DNA of 64,000 bases from the NCBI GenBank assembly GCA_017163975.1, contig JAFFSR010000309.1, positions 62,001 to 126,000 of the forward strand, in the 5' to 3' direction. Made by a program: the position numbers and the translations under genes. The stretch comes from Anastatus disparis. Taxonomy: Eukaryota; Arthropoda; Insecta; Hymenoptera; Eupelmidae. The notes under the pieces are model-generated. The model saw only the letters and a list, made by a program, of their open reading frames with translations, did no database searches and had not been told where the DNA came from. Positions 23,100 to 34,948 of the stretch are shown here, in pieces (the first letter of the stretch is position 1; every line of letters starts with the position of its first letter).

Positions 23100-23278
23100 G
23101 GCCTTACTAGCATCTGTCTTATTTATAAATTGAATATATCCGTAGCGTAGTTTGTTAGGTTTCTCTATGGTAATAAGCAGGTAGTCGATTAGACCGAAGT
23201 CTCGGAAAGCTCTAAATAGATGGTTTTCATTCTCTAAGTTAGGCACTATGCAATATAATCGACATAGATCTTCTGTGG
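23100..23278 (-). pseudogene. RRM-like segment (frameshifted continuation of the accessory frame)
   Basis: After the stop of the 108-codon frame, a different minus-strand frame shows LYCIVPNL at 23235-23258, which fits the RNP2 consensus. It then shows RYGYIQFI at 23124-23147, which fits RNP1. They lie 37 residues apart from start to start, a normal RRM spacing. The frame shifts again near 23090. An RRM implies single-stranded RNA binding. This rests on two motifs only. Confidence 0.45.
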
Positions 23279-23605
23279 TTAAGGTATATATCTGGTAGGT
23301 TCTGTGAAAGAATTGTCTAAATTTGGTCGGAGCGGTGTATCAAGGATTCGCTTATCCTTAGTCGAGTGAAACTTTTGCAGAGATTTTCCCATGCCTAGTT
23401 GAGTCTTTAGAGTTTTAACCGGGAAAGGTTTAACTAGGATCTTGATATACTTATCCGCGTCTCGTTCTATAATAGTTATCTGCTCGATCGGCCCCCGTGT
23501 TTCTAATTCTTTTATTATTTCCCATAATTGACGGCCGTCATGGTTTTCTAGTATTAGGGTCTCGCTTTGGGTCGAGTCACTGCTAAAAACGCCCTCAGTT
23601 GCCAT
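23279..23605 (-). pseudogene. N-terminal part of an accessory frame downstream of env
   Basis: This 108-residue frame begins with an ATG and is acidic at first (SDSTQSETLILENHDG), then basic, ending at a stop where the RRM-like segment begins in another frame. It lies about 160 bp downstream of the env-like remnant on the same strand. I recognise no domain in it. Its position suggests the N-terminus of the RRM/zinc-finger protein described next to it. Confidence 0.4.
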
Positions 23606-23764
23606 AGTTAATTATGATTAGGTTCAACAAGAAACTGAAAGAAAAATAATCATTAAATCAAGAGTTAGTGATTAATTTTATGGTAATATACAGATAGCAA
23701 GACGACTTGAAGTATTGGTTAGTATCAGAGATGGTTCGTCGTTATATATGATATAGAGGTCTAA

Positions 23765-25800
23765 TTAGGTGTCAACAAGCGCCGCTTGCTTTAAGTTAGT
23801 AATTGTAGCCTTATCATCTATGGTTACTATCGTAATTTTGGAATTAGATTGATTAATGGAAGGAGTTGGGGTACTTATAAATTGGTCTGTGTTGTCGGTG
23901 TCCTTGTCAACCGGTTTTAACTTATGATGATAATAATGTACATTTTGATCAGTTTTATATATGCCTACTGAGTTCTTGAATTTTATAAATAGCCATCCAA
24001 TGACTGCAACTAGGCCTATGCACAGTATAATTCCAAATCCATAACTTCCATACAAAGAGCCTTTGATATAATGATGTTCTCTACTGTGCTGTGCTATGTC
24101 CTTGAGTCGGTCTGATATGTGCCTCAAGCTTTTTTCGTTCCATTCATTATTTGAACTGGGTTGTAGTATTTCTGGTAAAGTTTGTGCTTGAATACTACTC
24201 TCAGCTTTAAATATTGGCAGTAGTTCTTCAGCCTTTGACTGTGGCTGGGGTTGATAAGTGCATTTTTCACTGCTGATTCGCATGCTCATACCTACCAGAG
24301 TGACTCAAGTGGTTCTTACTATACAGTTATCAGGGATATATAATCTGCCAGTACCGGTCAATTGCAGAATTTCTTCTTTTCGCGACCCGTAGATGATCCT
24401 GACTATGGTTTTATTAATTAATGAGTATAGCTATACTGCCTCGGTGTGGAGGTAACTCCACTGGGATGATGAATTTGTCACATATATTATGTTACAATGC
24501 TGGAAATTGTTCTCATGCGGGTGAGTGAGCATAATTAGTTCGCAATCATTTAGCGCGGCTGTGTCCATCAATGGTCTTTTAACTTTACAAGTAAGTCCAT
24601 ACTGTTGGTCTATACACTCATGTAGGTAGTCATGATAGAATTTGAGGTAGTATTTATTCTTTTCTTTTAGCGTTTGATTTTAACGTATCCCGAATGGTGG
24701 TCTTTCCAATTCTGTACGGTGAGTACATACGGTACATGGAGTACGGCTCTCTTTTAAACATAGGAAGATATAAGATTACTAGAAATCTGACCTCTTGGTA
24801 AAAAGTATCTATTTTAGATATTTTTACTATTTCTTCAGATCGAATTTACTCAGAGGGCATAGGAAAATCTCAATCTGAGGTATGCTAACGTATATCATTG
24901 GTTAGTTGTGCAAGTAGTTCTGGGGTCAGTAGAGCTTCAGGCATCTATCTACCCTGTAACAAAGAAGTAGCTATGTCTACGAAACCCTTTACGGCATCTA
25001 TGCTTTGGTCCAGTGTGATTTCTATTTATCTAATTTGAGCCGTTAAACTTTGTAAATACGATTCCTTTTGCTGCTTCTCAACCACAGTATTCATTACGGT
25101 CTCCAGGTGGTTTAGGGCCTTAGCATGATTAGTAGCTACAACCTGCATTGGACTAATGGTACTACTAATGAGATGAGCACGCTTCTCGGTCAACTGGAGT
25201 ATTTCCTTGTCATCTTGGTGTAATTTATCTAACTCCTGATTTATATCATCAACTTCGACGTGAGTTACTAATCCGAATAGACTGCTACTGAGGCTGCTGA
25301 TAAAGCCTTACGGTACCAATCCTCGCTTGGAGGATCCATTGGTTATCAACTTCTTATCTTGAGAGGTTAATCGAGCCAGACAGGCTTGTAGTTGATGTTG
25401 CTGGGTCTGCAATATCTTTTGCTTGAAAAGAATGATTTGGGGATTGATAGCATAAATGCACTCAATATCCCTAAATTCATTGACACATTCATGATATTTT
25501 TCCGTGGGTGGCTTTTGATTGTCCACTATTTTTGGCTGGCATTTTAGATTGATTAATTGCTTTATATAGTTGTTGTGGGTTTGGTTTATTCATTCTGAAA
25601 CGTCACATTTGTCTAGAACTTTATTGAGATTCACATGAATGATTAGCTTTCATTTAGTGCGTTTTAATCTTAAAAAGCCGATTTTCTCGTAATAAATGCC
25701 TGGGTTTGAGTTTATTGGCGTATTTCTATACGTTGAGTATTCATGTGTCAACAGTGGTAACAGTATTAGCATGACCATAGTTGTCCAAAACATTTTCCTG
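23765..25800 (-). pseudogene. Env-like glycoprotein remnant of a Gypsy/errantivirus-like element
   Basis: The position behind pol, the size of about 2 kb and the features fit an insect retroviral-type envelope gene. The final open piece (23765-24289, 174 codons) holds one strongly hydrophobic segment of about 20 residues near residues 84-104 (GFGIILCIGLVAVIGWLF), followed by a polar tail, as in a transmembrane anchor. An upstream piece (25308-25526) ends near a short basic motif of the kind found at envelope cleavage sites. The gene is broken by several stops and shifts between and within these pieces, so it is not functional. No attempt was made to restore it. Confidence 0.6.
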
Positions 25801-25970
25801 TAATAGTTAAAAATATCAGTTATTCTCAAATCAACGCTGGTTTTAATTCATCAATGTGTTTTAGTATGGTTTTGCCACTAGGGTTTTCTAACAAGACATT
25901 ATTTTTAGCTAAAATCTCTATCACCTTTAATAGCGTTAAATAATACTTGTCAAACTTGGCTGTACGGGGT

Positions 25971-26381
25971 TCATTCTTTATATATACGTAGTCGCCAACT
26001 TGTCATTAACGGTCTAAAAGCCTTAACTTTTTTGTCATAGTATTCCTTAGACTCGATAGAGACTTTGTCAAAACTCTCTACTGGCGTGTCAGTAATAATC
26101 ATGGGAGCTCGTTTATTGACGCGGTCTATTTTCCTTTCTTGGCAAGTTGCGCAGGTTCGTATGAAGTTAAGTACATAATTTCTCATTCCAGGCAAATAAT
26201 ATCGTTCTCTAATTTTAGCATAAGTCTGGTTAATACCTTTGTGTCCTCCAATTACACTGTCATGCAGGTTAGAAATAATCTCTTCTCTACCATCCTCGCT
26301 AGGATATTCAGACCTACCGTAACACAGTGTGACAGTTATGTTGGTGTGATTAAAATGCTTCCTGAGTATCTCGTTAAGCAT
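25971..26381 (-). pseudogene. Integrase zinc-binding domain with the catalytic core deleted
   Basis: The 136-residue frame carries an HHCC-type motif: His in NLHDS, His in GGHKG, then CATCQERK. This is followed by the usual ITDTPVESFDKVS lead-in to the integrase core. At that point the sequence jumps to SKEYYDKKVKAFRP, normally found well after the core. The whole D,D(35)E domain of some 150 residues is therefore missing. This is a clean internal deletion inside an otherwise readable frame. The element cannot integrate by itself. Confidence 0.75.
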
Positions 26382-26390
26382 TCCTGGGCC

Positions 26391-27389
26391 TTAATGGTCG
26401 ATCACCTGGCTTCGTCTAGGTAGACGTAACGTCAGGGTCTTCATTTCATTTAGTAGTCTGACTATCCTATCAAGAGTGTTATTCAAAACATCGATGTTCA
26501 ATAAATCTTGTTCTTTATCCTTCAAGATCAAAGAGAATACATTTTTCCCCTTGTAAGGTGTAACCGTTATCTGACCTCTTATAGGTTTATGTCGTTTTAT
26601 ATCTCGGATATCTATGGCACCAATGTCATTTAATAGTCTCGTCACCGAGTCATGTCGGTTACAATCTCTAAATATAAAGTGTAAATAGTGGTCTCTTTTA
26701 TATGTTAAACAATACTTTGTTTGAACTACATTATTCATTCCTTTCTCTTGCTCTTTTGTAGAGCTAGTTGACTCACCTGTGGTTATGTCAGAAGCATTAT
26801 CGGCTAATACACAAGCGGGTATTGGCGGTAATAAAGTAAAAGTATCGTTTGCCTCTTTAGTGTAGTTGATGTTTACAGTCTCTTCTACAGGATTTGTTTC
26901 CGGTATTACCGCAAAGTTAGAGAACTGAACCTGTCTTTTCCTAGCCCGCGGGGTACTACTCTTTTGTGGTTTATTAACCTTAATGCTAGGTGTGACGAAA
27001 ATAGCCCTGTTAACCAGTAAATGTATAAAAGAACTGCTCACATTGGCTTGCACATCAGTGTTTTCGCGGTTATCTCCATCATCTAGTTCGTTATCGATGA
27101 TGATTTTGTCTACAGTACATTGAACTGTATTTATTGAGTTACTGGTTTCTTCAAGTAGTTGCTCATTTATTGGCTTCTCTGGTATAGGTAGTATATTAGG
27201 CATTGTATTGGTTATTTCAGGAATTCCTAGTCTCTTCGCCTTTGCTTCTATCTTACCTCTTTGAGAAGGCGTGGGTTCATTCCCGTCTGAAAAATATTCC
27301 GGCATGGGTTTGGTTGGAGGATCAGCGAGTTTTTCTAAGAATTCCCAGTCACCAGTATTATACCAATGTTCTCTCAGACTTTGTTCCAA
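26391..27389 (-). pseudogene. Pol linker between RNase H and integrase, second open piece
   Basis: The 332-codon frame is mostly polar and proline/threonine-rich, then more regular near its end (HFIFRDCNRHDSVTRLLN and RGQITVTPYKGKN). Such a folded stretch just before the integrase zinc domain is typical of Gypsy-group pol with an extended linker. It is in a different frame from the upstream piece ending at 27443, so one or more indels separate them. A stop separates it from the integrase piece. Confidence 0.55.
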
Positions 27390-27442
27390 TTTATCCCATT
27401 TACGTCTGGTATCTTTTTTTATCCTTTGTTTGTCAGCAGTTG

Positions 27443-28570
27443 TTACCCTCGCTTCTTAGGGACCGGGGTCTCAATTACTGCCTTATAACTGTCATTGATT
27501 GCAGCAGAGTCATCTTCTATTCCCGTAGATGACATCAAAGATTTGGATACTGCACCATCGTCGTCCTCAAAACATCGGGTTATTTCGTTCGAAATGTTTT
27601 CAGAAGTAATTATGTCCGATTCATCTTTTGTAGCAAATAAGGTAGGTGCTGCTAAAGTCGGTTGGTTTCCTTCTTCTGTTGGAATTTGTTCAATAGAGAA
27701 ATCTTCACCATCGGTGCCTTCTCCGGTATCACTCAGAGGCACGGCATTCAAATGGATTATTTTAGTATCTTCTGTCTCAGTCGTAACTGGTGCTGGTATT
27801 TCAGCATTGGTATCAGTATCTGATTCAGGATCAGTGATATAATTACCTCTTAATCCACTGCGTCTAGGGTCTATCAACGGTGGGCGTGTGTCCCGCTGGG
27901 AGATGTTTCCTAAGTCACTTTCAGTATCAGAATCAAGGTTAGTAGTTGGTATCTCTTTTTTAGTGAGTACTTTCTCCTTTGGTTGACTGATGCTTACCTC
28001 ACTCATACTTGATTGATCACTGCTATTACCACTGGGTGTACCTGGTTTAGTTAAACGTCTTTCTTTATTGGTTAGGGCTGCTTTTCTAGCTTGACTCGCT
28101 AGAGTATCTTTGTATACTAATTTTGGCTTTGCTGTGTTGGGTTTAGTTACTCTCCCGTGCTGGATACCACCACTATCTCTAGGAGAAATAGCGGATAGTT
28201 TAGACCGTGTCCTTTGTGCAACAACACTGTGGTCCAATTTAGGTGAAGGTTTCTTAGTAGTCGGTCCTGACGGCCTGCCTCTTCGTTTAGGCGCTACAGG
28301 TGGTTGATTCGAAGGAGCAATTACACTGGTTCTTGGAGCATTATCTGGGTTATCTGCTCTTCGAGATTCGTCTATGGTTAGTCCTTCTAACTTGGGTTTC
28401 GTTCTTCTACTCATCATTAAGACTCGTAATTTAGGTAAGTTTTCATTTATTTCCTTTTCAGTAAGTGCATCAATAGGATTTCGTGACAATGCATCCGCGT
28501 TAGTATTCGATTTCCCCGGTTTATAACGGAACTTATAAGTGTAGTCGGTAAATTTCAACATCCATCGCAT
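27443..28570 (-). pseudogene. Pol: end of RNase H plus long low-complexity linker with an AT-hook-like motif
   Basis: The first 30 residues are the C-terminal signature of Gypsy-type RNase H (RWMLKFTDYTYKFRYKPGKS, then NADALSRNP). The next 340 residues are low-complexity, rich in Ser, Thr, Pro, Asp and Glu. They include KRRGRPSG at residues 95-102, which fits the AT-hook core RGRP. The frame continues upstream across one stop (near 28590) into more RNase H (CTTDKECLAALYA, LLGKKFILQADHEPLNWMHN). It is interrupted at 28734 by a TTAA MITE. Linkers of this length between RNase H and integrase are unusual in Gypsy elements I know. Confidence 0.65.
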
Positions 28571-28733
28571 GAGTCGTTGTCCAGGGTCTCACCGGTTATG
28601 CATCCAGTTCAGTGGTTCATGGTCAGCTTGCAATATAAATTTCTTGCCTAATAAATAAGGTCGGAAATGATGCATAGCGTACAAAGCAGCTAAACACTCC
28701 TTATCAGTGGTGCAATAATTCCGCGCAGCGGCA

Positions 28734-28974
28734 TTAATCCTTTCAGTAACGAATTATTTTGGCAAAAACACGTATTTTCTATCATACATTAATTTTTTAG
28801 ATTTATTTACAATCATATATTCAAAATATATCATATGATACTTAAAAAATAAACACTCATTTATATGAAAATGCAGAAAGAATCAAGATTAAACTTAAAA
28901 TGCGAATTAAACAATAAAAAAAAGAAAATGAGAGAGGGTGCCACTATAGTGGCTCCTGTGACTGAAAGGGTTAA
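28734..28974. mobile_element. TTAA MITE (CCCTTTCAG family) inserted in RNase H
   Basis: The left end TTAATCCTTTCAGTAAC and the inverse of the right end, TTAACCCTTTCAGTCAC, match with a few differences. TTAA lies on both sides. A second member is at 46050-46356. The TTAACCC start is typical of piggyBac-type ends (established for that superfamily). It interrupts the retroelement's RNase H region, so it is younger than the retroelement. Confidence 0.75.
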
Positions 28975-29120
28975 GCACGGCGGTACTTAGGGTAAAAGTC
29001 TTGACGAAATCGGGAAAAATCAGTATTGGTGATTGTATCGGACAATCCTTTACAGTCTAGAAACTATTTTTTTGGTCTGCTCCCCACTATTTTTCTCCAG
29101 AAGATGATTGCTTACAATTC

Positions 29121-29556
29121 CAGTTAGCCTTCCTTTTTGATTTATCTAAAACTACAAATATATGCTAGTTTCCCTTTATTTTCTTTTTTATTATTTATCA
29201 TTATGCATAACTGATATAATAAAATCTGACATCAACCAGTTGTACAACTTAATCTAATCCTGATGACAATTCTGTTGATTTCACGTTTGCTTTAAATTCT
29301 TTAATTTTCTAATATGAACCAAAATATTTCGAATGGTTCATGAAAAATAATCTAATTTAATGATACCATACAAAGTTGTCACTACCTGCTTAGTTTTCAG
29401 AATTATTAAAAATTCAAAAGTTTGTGGGTTACATCAATTATTTTCACTGCTTAAATTTAAAGCAAATGTAACCAATTCAATATGGCTACATTAACGTTAG
29501 TAAAAATAATAACTTTCAGAATTCATGAATTGAAATGAACATGCGTACATCACCAT
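29121..29556. other. Unassigned AT-rich DNA
   Basis: Between the end of the retroelement-like sequence and the first array element I see no gene, RNA or repeat. Confidence 0.5.
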
Positions 29557-32345
29557 CCCACACAGCATGAAAGATATCATTGGAATATTCCGAAATATTC
29601 CAATGGAATATTTCATTAAAATATGTATGAAAGTTTTATGGAACAAAACAGAAATATTTCTGGGATATTGCAATAAAAACTTTCTACGAAGAACCCTTGG
29701 AAGCCTCCGTAAACCGTCCAAGGGAGATTCCGTTGGAAGATTGATAAATCATTGCACCGACAGATTTCATGGAAGCTTTATAGAAGACTCCGTTTTCCTT
29801 TCCGGAAAATGTTGGGAATTTTCACTGGAATATTTCGACTAAAGTCTCTTGGAAGATTTCGTAAACCTTCCAATGAAGATTCCGTCGGAAGATTAATAAA
29901 TCATTGCACCAAAAGATTTCATGGAAACTTGAATGGAAGACTCCATTTACCTTTCGGAAAAATGTTGGGGATTTTAACTGGAATATTCCGACTCAAGTCT
30001 CTTGGAAGATCTCGTTAACTTTCCAAGGAAGATTCCATTAAAAGATTGATGAATCATTGCACCGGAAGATTTAATGGAAACTTGAATAAAAGACTCCATT
30101 TACCTTTCGGGAAAATGTTGGGGATTGTTACTGGAACATTCCGACTTAAGTCTTCTAGAAGCTTCCGTAAACCTTCCAAGGAAGATTCCGTCGGAAGATT
30201 AATAGATCATTACACTGAAAAATTTCGTGGGTGCGTAAATAGAAAACTCCGTTTACCTATTAGCGAGATATTGGAAATCGTCATTGAAGCATCTAACTGG
30301 AAGGCTCCTGAAAGCTCCCGTAAACCTTCCAAGGAAGATTCCGTTGGAAGATTGATGAATCATTGCACCGAAAGATTTAATGGAAACTTGAATGGAAGAC
30401 TCCGTTTACCTTTTAGCAGAATATTGGAAATCGTCATTAAAACGTCTAACTGGAAGACTTCTGAAGCTTCCGTGAGCCTTCCAAGAAAGATTCCGTTGGA
30501 AGATTGATGAATCATTGTACCGAAAGATTTTATGGAAACTTCAATGGAAGACATCGTTTACCTTTCAGCGAAATATTGAAAATTGTCCCTAGAACATTAC
30601 AGTAAAAGGCTTCTAAAAGCTTCCGTATACCTTCCAAGGAAGATTCCGTCGGAAGATTAATAAATCATTGCACTGAAAGATTTTGTGGGTGCGTAAATAG
30701 AAGACTCTGTTTACCTATTAGTGAGATATTGGAAATCGTCATTGAAGCATTTAACTAGAAGGCTCCTGAAAGCTTCCGTAAACCTTCCAAGGAAGATTCC
30801 GTTGGAAGATTGATGAATCATTGCACCGAAAGATTTCATGAAAGCTTGAGTGAAAGACTTTGTTTACCTTTCAGCGAAATATTGGTAATCGTCATTGAAA
30901 TATTTTAGTAGAAGGCTTCTGAATGCTTCCATAAACCTTTCAAGAAAGATCCCGTTGGAAGATTGATAAATCATTGCACCAAAAGATTTCATGGAAACTT
31001 GAATGGAAGACTCCATTTACCTTTCGGATAAATGTTGGGGATTTTTACTGGAATAGTCCGACTTAAGTCTTCTAGAAGCTTTCGTAAACCTTCCAAGGAA
31101 GATTACGTCGGAAGATTAATAAAGCATTGCACTGAAAAATTTCGTGGGTGCGTAAATAGAAGACTCCGTTTACCTATTAGCGAGATATTAGAAATCGTCA
31201 TTGAAGCATCTATCTGGAAGGCTCCTGAAAGCTCCCGTAAACCTTCCAAGGAAGATTCCGTTGGGAGATTGATGAATCATTGCACCGAAAGATTTCATGA
31301 AAGCTTGAGTAAAAGACTTTGTTAACCTTTCAGCGAAATATTGGAAATGGTCATTGAAATATTTTAGTAGAAGGCTCCTAAAAGCTTCCATAAACCTTTC
31401 AAGAAAGATTCCGTTGGAAAATTGATGAATCATTGCACCAAAAGATTTCATGGAAACTGGAATGGAAGACTCCGTTTACCTTTCGAAAAAATCTTGGGGA
31501 TTTTTACTGGAATATTCCGACTTAAGTCTTTTGGTAGATCTCGTTAACTTTCCAAGGAGGATTCCGTTAAAAGATCGATGAATCATTGCACCGAAAGATT
31601 TAATGGAAACTTGAATGGAAGACTTCGTTTACCTTTTAGCGGAATATTGGAAATCGTCATTAAAACATCTAACTGGAAGACTTCTGAAGCTTCCGTGAGC
31701 CTTCCAAGAAAGATTCTGTTGGAAGATTGATGAATCATTGTATCGAAAGATTTCATGGAAACTTCAATGGAAGACAACGTTTACCTTTCAGCGAAATATT
31801 GAAAATTGTCCCTAGAACATTACAGTAAAAGGCTTCTAAAAGCTTCCGTATACCTTCCAAGGAAGATGCCGTCGGAAGATTAATAAATCATTGCACTGAA
31901 AGATTTTGTGGATGCGTAAATAGAAGACTCTGTTTACCTATTAGCGAAATATTGGAAATCGTCATTGAAGCATTTAACTAGAAGGCTCCTGAAAGCTCCC
32001 GTAAACCTTCCAAGGAAGATTCCGTTGGAAGATTGATGAATCATTTCACCGAAAGATTTCATGGAAGCTTGAATGGAAGTCTTCGTTCACTTTTAGCGAA
32101 ATATTGAAGATTTTCACTGAAATATTCCGGTTTGAGTATCCTGGAAGCTTCCGTAAAGCTTGCTAGAAAGATTCTGTTGGAGGATTGATGAATCATTGCA
32201 GGGATAGACCCAAGGAAGCTCTAAGGTATACTGCATTTACCTTGCAGCTAAATATTGGAAATTTTTGACTGAAACATTCGGGTCGAAGGCTTCAGGAAGC
32301 TTTCGTAAACATTCCATGGAAGATTCTATCAGTAGACTAATGAAT
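29557..32345. repeat. Tandem array A: ~153-bp unit, about 18 copies, with CCCACACAGCATG left end
   Basis: The array begins with CCCACACAGCATGAAAG. From about 29.7 kb an ATTGATGAATCATTGCACC motif recurs every 152-153 bp. Each unit also contains GGAAGATTCCGTTGGAAGAT, a CTCCGTTTACC motif and a CTTCCGTAAACCTTCCAAGG motif, many of them short palindromes. The units decay after about 32.2 kb and no inverse end is found, so the right end may be lost. The many open frames on both strands exist because 153 is a multiple of three. Confidence 0.88.
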
Positions 32346-32869
32346 CAGGAATTATTATTATTTTGAATGGATGTAAAGCAGACACTACACTAGCACTCAT
32401 AAATATGGCTTACCCTCGTTTGTAAGTTAATAAAAAACAATAATAATGACGCCATAGCTACACCAAACAGACATTTTTATAAAAATGTGATGATTGTTAT
32501 AAAAATTAGGTAATTTTTTTAACGAAAATGACTTCATTGCAATAACAACAAACAAGTCCTTTTCCATTCAATTTTTGCTTTCTCATAAAGAAAGCAGTGT
32601 ATCGGTAAAAAAAATTTTTTTCTATTTTTTCATTAATTTGTACATATTTAGACTGAGGGAGTCGAAAAAAGTGGTTTCTAGAAAATGTATGTATGTATGT
32701 ATGTGTGTGTGTATATTCAGTACGCCAATAAGATCTAGAGAACTACTCGATGGATTAGCTTCAAATTTTGCATGAAATTTATTTTTTTGTCTAACTGGGG
32801 GGAAGCTATTGAAAATTGATCTTCTTAGTTCAGTTTTTTTTAGAGCCATTTTAAGAATTTTAAAAAAAT

Positions 32870-34050
32870 ATTGAATTTTCATTTTTTTGATATTTTACGT
32901 AAACTACTCGAAGAATTCTTGAAAATTTGTATGAATATTATTTGCGACTGCCAAAAGAAGAAAAACTTTCACTAACTGATTTTCTTAGCGCACTTTTAAT
33001 TTTAGAGCATTTTGAAAGTTTTGAAAAAAATTTTTTTTTTTTATCTATTTTTTATTTTACGACAACCATCTGATAGATTCGCTTCTAAATTTGTATGCAA
33101 GTTATTCACTATTGTCTAAAGAAAACAAGCTTTGGAACACTTATTTTTTTAGTGTAGTTTTAATTTTAGAGCATTTTGAAAATTTTGGAAAAAATCTTTA
33201 TTTTTCATTTTTTTTCTATTACACAAAAACCATTCGATAGATTTGCTCGAAAATTTTTATGGAAATCATTTGCAATGGCCTAAATAAAACAAGCTTTGAA
33301 AAACTTATTTTCTCATTGCAGTTTTAATTTTAGAGCATTTTGAAAATTTTGAATAAAATTTTTCTAATTTTTTTTATATTTTACGTAAACTACTCGATGA
33401 AAGAGCTTCAAATTATGTATGGGAATTATTTATGATTGTCAAAATAAAATAAACTTTTGAAAACTAATTTTCTTCAATTTTCTTAGCGCACATTTAATTT
33501 TAGAGCATTTTGAAAATTTTGAAAAAATTTTTTATTTTTAATTTCTATTCTATTGCACAAAAATCACTCGATAAACTTGCTCAAAAATTTTTATGCAAAT
33601 TATTCACTATTATCTGAATAAATCAAGCTTTGGAAAACTTATTTTCTTAGCGCAGTTTTAATTTTAGAGCATTTTGTAAATTTTGGAAAAAATGTTTATA
33701 TTTCATTTTTTTTCTATTACACAAAAGCCATTCGATAAATTTGCTCAAAAATTTTCATACAAATTATTTGTTATTGCCTAATTAAAGCAAGCTTGGAAAA
33801 ACTTATTTTCTTAGCGCAGTTTTAATTTTAGAGCATTTTGTAAATTTTGAATAGAATTTCACTTATTTTTTGGTATTTTACGTAAACTACTCGATGAAGT
33901 AGCTTAAAATTATGTATAGAAATTATTTACGATTACCTAAATAAAATGAACTTTTGAAAACTGGTTTTCTTAGCGTAGTTATAACGTTAAAGCGTTTTGA
34001 AAATTTTAAAACAATGTTTATTTTTCAATTATTTGGTATTTTTAACCGAC
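32870..34050. repeat. Second 164-bp satellite, about seven to eight copies
   Basis: The motif TTTTAGAGCATTTTGAAAAT recurs at 33005, 33169, 33333, 33513, 33667 and 33831 (start of GAGCAT), mostly 164 bp apart. Other landmarks are TTTTCTTAGCGCAGTTTTAA and ACTCGATRRATTTGCTC. The sequence is unrelated to the 164-bp array at 21690-22200. A final unit resumes at about 35070-35190 beyond an inserted element. Confidence 0.85.
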
Positions 34051-34296
34051 TTCAAAAAGGAGGAGGTTCTCAATTCGACTGAATTTTTTTTTTTTTTATG
34101 TCTGTTACCTCATAACTCCGTCATTTCTTAACCGATTCGAAAAAACTTTTTCTTATCTGATAGAGAATGTCTGCAGGAAGGTTCCATACGTGTCCTATAA
34201 ATATTGGGCCAATATTCGGTTTGTATGACCCAATTATCAAATTAAGAAAAAAACCGGGTGTTTTGTTTTCTCATTTACCTCCCTTATACTTTGCCT

Positions 34297-34297
34297 A

Positions 34298-34371
<74 letters not shown>

Positions 34372-34378
34372 CTCTCTT
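34297..34378. repeat. CT microsatellite
   Basis: About 80 bp of CTCTCT with a few TTTCT interruptions. The predicted leucine/serine-only peptides here are artefacts of it. Confidence 0.95.
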
Positions 34379-34865
34379 ACCTGAGCTTGAATATGTATAC
34401 ATGCACACATAACGACACTGTGCTGTTGAGCCTTCTTTCTTTCCTGCTATATATTGCTTGGTGGTGTACTAATGCATGCGTTATGAATTAATAATGAAAG
34501 TTTAATGTAATTAGTGGGTCTACCTATATTTGCGTTTTTAATAAGGGGATTCACTAGAAGATAGAAAATAAAAATTTTTTAACAAAAACAAACAATTTAA
34601 AAAATTTTTAATAAATAAAAACCGACTTTAAAAGTATCGAATAAAAACAAAATTTTTTACAAAAAATAAGATTTTAAAAACATTGCACTAAAAAATGACA
34701 AATAAAAAATTTTTAACAAAAAAAAAACTGACTTCAAAAAATGCACTAAAAAGTAACAAATAATTTATTATCTTTAGAAATCATACAAATAATTGGTAAA
34801 ATACAATTTTAGAAGTCGGCGTCTAATTCTAAATCTGTGGTGCGTAAGCAGAACGACTTAGTCCA

Positions 34866-34948
34866 TTTTTTCAAAAATAACGTTCACATTCATTGTTCAA
34901 AAATAACGTTTACATTTATTGTTAAAAAATAACGTTTACATTCATTGA
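34866..34948. repeat. Three-copy 26-bp repeat at the centre of the fold-back
   Basis: The unit resembles TTCAAAAATAACGTTTACAT followed by TCATTG, three times in a row, the second and third nearly identical. It occupies the loop between the inner inverted arms. Confidence 0.8.

Larger units (their letters stand above)
24290..29120 (-). mobile_element. 5'-truncated, degenerate Gypsy/errantivirus-like retroelement (main body)
   Basis: On the minus strand the order is RNase H fragment, linker, integrase fragment and env-like remnant. The accessory frames down to 22332 probably belong to it as well. No gag, protease or reverse transcriptase is visible, and readable RNase H-related sequence ends around 28980-29120. 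No LTR was recognised on either side. Every gene has stops or shifts, so this is an old copy. Confidence 0.6.

Noticed and set aside
29567..31777. Long open frames in array A reading repeated ~51-residue peptides on both strands
   Set aside because: The 153-bp unit is a multiple of three, so frames stay open by repetition. Stops break them in some units, both strands are equally open, and no start or domain is consistent.
34167..34491. Leucine/serine-only frames
   Set aside because: They are the translation of a CT microsatellite.
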